64,000 bases of DNA. Origin: Saturnia japonica (taxonomy: Eukaryota > Arthropoda > Insecta > Lepidoptera > Saturniidae). Made by a program: the position numbers and the translations under genes. Below are positions 57,500-64,000 of this stretch, piece by piece (the stretch's first letter is position 1; every line of letters starts with the position of its first letter). The DNA is taken from positions 13,516,001 through 13,580,000 of the forward strand of contig CM065304.1 in NCBI GenBank assembly GCA_033032175.1. The letters are read 5' to 3'. The notes beneath the pieces were generated by a model that was given only the letters and a program-made list of their open reading frames with translations, made no database searches and was not told where the DNA came from.

Positions 57500-58131
57500 T
57501 CAGCTTTCGCGACAACCCGTTTGTTGTTTTATTATGCGCATGTGCAGTAATTATGAAATAACAGCGTTGTCAAGAAAGAAATGTATTATATTTCTAATAA
57601 TTACCTATTAAATGATAGTCCAGTATTCTTTTTATGATTGGCTAAAGTGATTTAAACTCTTTAACTACGCAGTACGGCATAAATTAGCCGGTGCAAATGC
57701 AGTATTAAAGCGGGGTGGTAGGGATTGCGACCACAAAACAAATAGTGATAAACCCATCTATGATTTTATTGATTTGATTTGATTTTATTTTATATATTAA
57801 ATATCGATTATTGATATTACTCCATTATTTATTATGTTTTAGCTCGGTATTTCATTTCTATTTTAAAAAACATAGTAAGTACATAGCTTTAGATATTCTA
57901 AGCGATTTAAAACTGAATCAAGGTCCACCTACAGATTTATTTTAGAGAAATACATAATTACAGTTTTTGAGTTTATAAGCACATCTCTATTGTTCATTCA
58001 ACAGGAATTACATTTCCTGTGATATTTCAATTAATTGGCACTTGATGTAGCAATGACGATAACAACAAAAACTTCTCGGCTATATTGAATATATATAATA
58101 TTTAATAATATACAAAAACTTCATCGAGGTA
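57500..58131. other. Intergenic or 5' intron sequence, no feature supported
   Basis: I see no exon. GGTGGTAGGGATTGCGACCACA (57713-57734) has an inverted relative near 63734 (GTTCGCAATCCCTTCAACC), suggesting a repeat fragment. Confidence 0.4.
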
Positions 58132-58355
58132 AGTACTACTCGTGCGCGATAAGTTGAGACCCGCGCGGAATGCGACTCCCCACCCGCTTCCCCGATGACA
58201 CCGCATTGTACAGCGCACAACGCCATTATTTAATATAGGTTTTTTTAGTCTCTTACTATATTAAGCTAGTTGTGTTCTTTTTTCGTTCACTGTACCAAGA
58301 CCCGACAATGATGTCACCGCGCTCAGGTCTTAACTTATCGCGCACGAGTAGTACT
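58132..58355. mobile_element. MITE with long CG-containing inverted ends
   Basis: 224 bp. The left end AGTACTACTCGTGCGCGATA then AGTTGAGACC is repeated inverted at the right as AGTACTACTCGTGCGCGATA then AGTTAAGACC, so at least 28 of 30 bases match. The interior has no frame. The superfamily is unclear; the target duplication is not obvious. Confidence 0.7.
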
Positions 58356-58571
58356 AATTATACCAAACCCTGAGTAATTTTTTTCTTCTATATTTTTATA
58401 TATCCATTTCCATCCCTTTCCATATTCATTTTTATATAAATATTTTTTTATAATAGTTCAGTACGATGGACTGTGCTGTCCCTGCTAGTAATCACAGCAT
58501 AGTCTAAACACAACAGCGAACACTGAGAGATCTAAATTTACCGGTGGTCGCCGCTGTCATGCCAGCCTGCA

Positions 58572-58730
58572 CTAATATCTCATCACGTTACGCTTAAAAT
58601 ACCCAATGTCGTAAGAAGGAGGGAACACACTGGCCGGGTTCCATAGCTTCACGGTACGACAAAAATCAGTCACAGAGAACTTTTTACTTCGTGCCGAGAT
58701 GGTAGGTAGCCGCTTACTATTAGGCGGGCT
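58572..58730 (-). pseudogene. LINE ORF2 C-terminal fragment
   Basis: It reads FCRTVKLWNPASVFPPSYDI then GYFKRNVMRY and stops, the terminal motif of jockey/CR1-like ORF2 proteins (xxLWNxLPxxVFPxxYDxxxFKxxVxR). Downstream on the other side lies the GGTAGCCGCTTACTATTAGG scrap (58704-58745). It is the same family as 4399-4611. Confidence 0.6.
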
Positions 58731-58809
58731 GTATGCTTGTTTTATCATCTTTTCTGTATAAAAATAAACATTAAAAAATATTATCATTTCGCTAGTTTTA
58801 TACCAGTTC

Positions 58810-59085
58810 ATTTTGTATCCATGCTCCACGGTTTTATCCGTGTTAAATTTATTCGAACGACTCTCAACCACGCCAACGCTAACGCATTCGTTTAGGCTCT
58901 CTTTGTTCTAACTTCCCGTAAATAGCCATATCGCTTGACGTCCATGGTTGCTGCTGATCCGCTCTTTAATGCAAATAATGAATCCAAAAAGTTTTTTCAA
59001 ACCGACTAGACCCCAAGATTAGCGCGTTCAAACAAAAAAGAAAATTTCTTGAGCCTTATAATATTATACAGATAATACAAAATAG
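58810..59085 (-). mobile_element. Helitron-like fragment
   Basis: CATGCTCCACGGTTTTATCC to GATTAGCGCGTTCAAACAAA, the reverse order of 10921-11181. The CTAG end is decayed. Confidence 0.4.
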
Positions 59086-61170
59086 TACGCAAACTCGTTG
59101 ATGAGTTCATCTATCTATCTACGCATACGTCATTACAGCAGGGTGTATGACCTTGAAATTTGGAAAGTAGGTATGCAAGTGACGTAAAGGGATTTTTATA
59201 AATTATAATTTTACCTCAATTTTTATAATAATAATAAAAAAATAAAAAATAAAATAATAGAATTTATTGACATTTGATAATGATCTTTTGTCCTCAGGTA
59301 TTATGATAGATGAGATTTATAAGTGGAGGTTTCATAAGACTTTGGTATTATCATAACGTAATATCGGCTATTGTATCGAAATTCACATTACCTTGTGCTT
59401 AAACCAAATAAAGGCGAGTTAAACTTGATATCAAAGTTATGCATTACCATACTGCAAAACGAGTTCTCGTAGACGCTTATTTATCCTTTTTAATGCGGTT
59501 CGAGAGGCGGATCTTTTATAAACTTTACTCGGACAAATATAAGTTTATTCAGTGTTTGGTGTTCCATTAGGCTAATAAATTCTTAGTTTAATCATGAGAT
59601 TGTAGACATTTCAATTTCTTCTATGAGATCTCGGAAAACGTTATCAAGATAGGTATGTTCTATATTTATAATAGTAATCTAGGTAACTTAATCGGACCAA
59701 TTTTTCAACCGTCAAATAACTTTATTTTTGGTATAATTTTGACGTTTTGACGGATAATTTGTATGGAAAAACTGTCAGAACTTAAAAATTATTTCTCAAA
59801 TCGATACTTAATTAAATATCATGTAATTATTAGTAACGTATAAGTAATACGAAAATAATACATGTGTCATGAAAATGTATAGGATAAGAAAATTCTATCT
59901 ATGAACTTTTATACTGTTTAGTGTTTCATAATTTTACAATACTTTCTCAGTGAATTCTACCTAAGTAGTTATATTTTATTTTGCGCTCTGGCGCGATGGC
60001 GCAATTTTCAAGATTTCATCCAAGTATAAAATAAAAAATATTTTTGTTCGCTTGTTTAAAAAGTTATACATTGAATATTTAACACAAACTTCGTGTAGGA
60101 TCTGATTATTTAAACATACAAATTGCAATGTTAATTATTCACTTTTTTTTTTAAGACACGTACAAAATATATTACAAAATATACGTACATATATATTGTG
60201 TACTCTAAATTTAATACAATTGTATTCAATTTTATGAACACCATTTTGTTTTAATTTTATTTTTTATAAAAACAAAAGAATTACATATCTTAAATGCCAA
60301 TAACAATTTAAGTCTTATGAGTTAGCAATTGATTAACTGATATAAATTTTCAACTACATTAACCAAAGAGTTAACAGAGATTTTGATCCTGACTACAATA
60401 TTTTATCCCCGACTAAGGAGCTCCATACTAAATGAATGAGTAATTACATAGTTAAATGAATAAAGTAAAACATGGTGGATAAGTCCTCATTAATGTGAGT
60501 CATGTAAATTACCTGGATTTATTTTCGAACTAACATTAATAATTCCATGCTGGTTTTTAATCCGTTACCGCACGGTAAGCCATGAAATTCGTACTACATT
60601 ATACAAACAATAGCAAAAACTCGTAATTAAATTTCGTTCTTTTTTAACAGAATTTAATTTTTAAAACAATAGTCCTACTTAATAAGATTAACACATATGT
60701 GTAATATATAAAATACTCGCTTAAATAAACATGAGCTATAATTTTATTTGATGAATGATTCAAGAGTGAAGTCGCGACTCGCGAGTGAATATTGTTATCA
60801 TTATGGAATATATGTTGCGTTACGTAAAAAATAAAGTAACTTTATTTATAATAAAGCACAAATCTATTAGCAATCCTTATTTTATGTTATTTATTCGTGA
60901 GCACTTTATCATGACCGCACTAGAACGGTAGGTTTGGACGGTTTTCTGTATAGAGAGAGAGAGATAAATGTATAAAAATATTGCATTTGGTGATATTATT
61001 TATAATGGCCGCTCCTTAAGGTCTTAACGTATATTTATACAGCCTGTATCCATCCTCAATAAATGGGTTATAAAATGCAAAAATAAGTTTTCAAATCTAA
61101 CTGGTATCTCCAGATACTCAATCAAACCAACATACAAACAATCTCTTGAGCTTAATAATATTAGTATATA
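59086..61170. other. Sequence without a recognised gene
   Basis: AT-rich DNA upstream of the visible peroxidasin exons. I searched the - strand for an LRR N-cap or signal-peptide exon and saw none. A short GAGAGAGAGAGA tract lies at 60953-60964. Confidence 0.4.
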
Positions 61171-61174
61171 AAGA

Positions 61175-61208
61175 TATATTGTATATATATATATATACAT
61201 ATATATAG
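61175..61208. repeat. TA-rich microsatellite
   Basis: An imperfect (TA)n run interrupted by CA. It abuts the Helitron-like element that begins at 61213. Confidence 0.7.
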
Positions 61209-61212
61209 TAGA

Positions 61213-61798
61213 CTAGCGGTGTGCCCGCGGCTCTGTACGCGTTTGTTACTACGCAATAGCTATTTACATCCCGTGAGGAGTGGCATGTATTTCCCGTGTA
61301 CAATTTTCATCAAAATCGGTTGAAAAATATTATTCTAATGTACAATTTCTAATGCATTATTAACAATTCTTATAGCCTTGAAATGAAATGAAAATGATGA
61401 AATGACGTATGCTTCCCGTCTACAAAATTAGACCAGAATAGCTTGAAAGTTGATGAAAATTTAATTTTGTGCACTTTTATTACGATTTCTAGAAGGAGGT
61501 ATTATTGATAATTTTTATAGCCCATCAATTATGTAATTACATATACTTCCTGCGTACAAAATTTCATTTAAATCGGTCAAGAATTAACGAAAATTTTTTT
61601 TTCAATTATAACTTTTTTACTATTACTAAAAGTAATATTGAAATTGAAATTAAACATCCCGTGTAAGAAATTTCATAACAAGCCGAATTTGAATTAAATC
61701 CCGACATACAAACAGACAGACAGACAAAATTTCAAAAACTGTGAAAATGTTTTCTGTCCGTGATTCTTCTCCGTAGTATTTTTTCTCAAATATCTTTA
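61213..61798 (-). mobile_element. 2049-type Helitron-like element
   Basis: CTAGCGGTGTGCCCGCGGCT at the left, then units containing CCCGTGTACAATTTTCATCA at about 61294, 61418, 61551 and 61658, then a CAGACAGACAGACAAAAT tract. It is better preserved at its CTAG end than the copy at 2049. Confidence 0.55.
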
Positions 61799-61799
61799 A

Positions 61800-62515
61800 C
61801 TAGCTGTGCCCCGCGGTTTCACCCGCATATAATTTATAAGAAATCACTGATTGATGATTTATAATACTTAGACAACATTTTTATCGGGCGGCCAGATGGT
61901 CGCATCGCGGTGTCGCACGGCTCGTTCACGCCGCTAACTACTATAGACATAGACCCGAGCCGAGTGTTGAATTATTTTAATTTTGTATTATCTCTCAAAC
62001 TATGCGTCCAAATAACATGCTGTAAAAGACGAAATTTATCTTCATTATAAATTGCCTTTATGATGAAATAACTATTTTTCGTAAGGATTAATATGCAATG
62101 CTTAAAAATAATGTTCATAAATTATTTTTTAATCCTCAACAAAAAAAAATTGCAAAATACCTTATTGTGGCTCATGTAGAGATAGATATATGCTATCGCT
62201 GACTTTTTTATATATACAAATGGCCAATATATTTGTAGAACATTGTATTGACATATCATTAACCATTAAGCCAGCGCATGCGACTAAAGCAGTTCGCGAG
62301 GGCTTCGACTTCCGACTTACTTAACAAAAAATCAATATTTAAGGCTAGCTAGAAACTGTAGTCCTAATATTATATAACTTTTACTATTCCCCGTGAGTTT
62401 GGCTATTATATAAAAAAAGAATTTTACGAATCCGACTGGTAGTTTCAGAGATTAGCGTGTTTAAACAAACAAACAAAAAACTTTCCGCTTTATTATAATA
62501 TATTATAAGTATTAG
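61800..62515 (-). mobile_element. Helitron-like element, near complete
   Basis: CTAGCTGTGCCCCGCGGTTT at the left and AAACAAACAAACAAAAAACT then TTCCGCTTTATTATAATA at the right. It is the same family as 56775-57321 in the opposite orientation and directly abuts the previous element. Confidence 0.55.
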
Positions 62516-62627
62516 ACTCTAGTCTCTGGTATTAGAATAGATTTTACATTTTTTTTTTAATATGGAATGATTCGTATAATTCATAACCAAAATTTTCTAG
62601 TCCTTACCATTTCAAATTTCGAACTCT

Positions 62628-62980
62628 ACGTCTTCTTCTTCTTCCTAACTTGGCAACCGGTCCTCTTTAATGAAAACCATTACTACCATTATCGAGTGAA
62701 TTATAGTGTCATGTGTTATGACAATTCAGTATTCTAACAAGATGGTGGCTCCCTTGTTAGAACTTTCTAGGAAGATTTTGTGGGATCTGAGAATGAATGC
62801 TTTCAGCTTATATTTATAATCCACTTCACTTATGCACAAAATCCAAACTATATCACACAAAACGCCACCAATATTACATAATGTAGGATCAAAAACCTAA
62901 GTTAACGAATTAAAAATAACAACCACAACATGTCACTTCAAGATCGCGCCAAAAACTCCTCGAACTCTACGTCCCTATGA
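62628..62980. repeat. Dispersed repeat, copy 2 of 2
   Basis: CTTCTTCTTCTTCCTAAC, AACTATATCACACAAAACGC and CACCAATATTACATAATG match the order seen at 9818-10140. Confidence 0.45.
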
Positions 62981-63082
62981 GGCCGTGACTTAAAAGTACA
63001 TAACCTCTTTAAGCTTAGACCTACAATATAGTACGGTAACTTTCGAGACATTCCAATTTTAAAGAGTATATTTGCTTATGTT

Positions 63083-63548
63083 ATTAAAGTGAGTTCAACC
63101 TTCTTTGAATAAAATCGGATTGAGTTTTCAGACATGTGTCAAAATAAAATATAATTTAAATCAAAAGCACTAAGGAGTATTGATATCAACTTCGAAGCAA
63201 ATCACCGCCAAAATAACTTTCTATCCCTTTTTAACCCCGTTTGGGGATGAATTTCAATAAAATACGAAACACGTCTTCCATTAATTCTGTTAAAAAAGGT
63301 TTATGCAAAATTTGAAGTAGATTGAACCAAGGAATCACGTTGTCCCATACAAACTTTGCTCTCCTTTTTCACCCCCTAAGGGGGTAGAATTTCGGAAAAA
63401 CCTTTCCTATCGGATGCCTACGTCATACAAAAAACACACCCTTCAAGTTCGTCGTTCATTCCTCCAAGATCGTCTCTACAATCAGCGGATTAGTCTGTGT
63501 GTTGATCCGTTAGATATTCAGGACAAAGCATTTTATATGTATAGATGT
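63083..63548 (-). repeat. 470-bp dispersed repeat, copy 2
   Basis: About 90 percent alike by eye to 17521-17986, with the same ends (AAAGTGAGTTCAACC ... TTATATGTATAGAT). Non-coding. Confidence 0.55.
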
Positions 63549-63625
63549 ACAGATTTCGACTCTTTATAGTTACACTAAGTTTTTATAATAAAGTATTATA
63601 AGTATATATTAATTTACTTAAAATA

Positions 63626-63770
63626 CTAGCGGGTACCCGTGACTTCATCTACGTATTATTGGATATACACAGACTATTCTCAGAACACGATAAACCAAAA
63701 GAAAGTCATAGATAGGTTTATCACTGTGTATGGTGTTCGCAATCCCTTCAACCCCGCTATATTATTGCTT
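63626..63770 (-). repeat. Helitron-like 3' end fragment
   Basis: CTAGCGGGTACCCGTGACTT followed by CATCTACG resembles a 3' CTAG end of a further family. The rest is short and undefined. Confidence 0.35.
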
Positions 63771-63771
63771 A

Positions 63772-64000
63772 CTAGCTTTGCCTGTGGCTTCGCTCACGTG
63801 AACTACAGAATGCCCGCGCGAATCTTGCTCCCCCGCTCCCGGCTATTTTCAAGACAAAAATGCATATTGTGGATGTTTCTTAGACGTATACTTTCTTAGA
63901 CTTTTTGTAGGTTTTTTTAATGTCTATAATTGTTTCGTACACGTTTTGCTATATCTCCTATGGTTTACTCAGCGTAAGCCATTTAAGCGCCCAAATTGGT
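63772..64000 (-). mobile_element. Lep1-type Helitron-like element cut by window end
   Basis: CTAGCTTTGCCTGTGGCTTC, ATGCCCGCGCGAATCTTGCT and AGCCATTTAAGCGCCCAAAT are as in 20119-20627. The copy runs off the end of the window. Confidence 0.6.

Overview
This is eukaryotic and almost certainly lepidopteran DNA. It is AT-rich, the genes are split by GT-AG introns, and it carries dozens of Helitron-like remnants of the Lep1 kind (ends of the form CTAGCTGTG / GCACAGCTAG and TCTATAC), as well as mariner, hAT, Tigger/pogo and tRNA-derived SINE copies. The proteins are of insect type. There is no operon structure. I found no bacterial sequence, CRISPR array or true tRNA/rRNA gene.

Layout. Bases 1-37,400 form a gene desert made of transposon remnants. 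The best-defined items are a mariner at 22497-23736, a degraded hAT (ZMYM1-like transposase) at 23834-26361 with a recognisable 3' terminal repeat, a Tigger/pogo deletion derivative at 19073-19757, and a 2.2-kb hAT shell at 32521-34763. The shell has matching ends, a 7/8 target-site duplication and other repeats nested inside. Bases 37,441-41,956 hold a three-exon ACOT13-type hotdog acyl-CoA thioesterase on the + strand. Its second intron contains, on the opposite strand, an intronless NUDT18-like Nudix hydrolase copy broken by a nonsense codon inside the Nudix box and by a 5-bp tandem duplication. Bases 43,604-56,377 carry six exons of peroxidasin on the - strand: leucine-rich repeats, four Ig domains, haem peroxidase, a basic cleavage site and a short coiled-coil tail. 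The 5' end of the gene (signal peptide, first LRR cap) was not found in the window. Its 8.5-kb intron holds a small LTR retrotransposon (TRIM-like, 48206-49099), a related LTR, a SINE, and a mariner inserted into a Helitron-like element with a clean TA duplication. Bases 56,400-64,000 are again repeats, including a 224-bp MITE with long CG-containing inverted ends.

The genes are not functionally linked. ACOT13 hydrolyses acyl-CoA in cytosol or mitochondria, NUDT18 sanitises oxidised nucleotides, and peroxidasin is secreted and cross-links collagen IV in basement membrane. The most notable observations are the doubly broken Nudix copy nested antisense in ACOT13, a peroxidasin that appears to end without a VWC domain, the nested hAT shell, the minus-strand TRIM, and a Helitron-like element with 5' ends at both termini. 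Family names for repeats come from pattern recognition only; no database search was possible.
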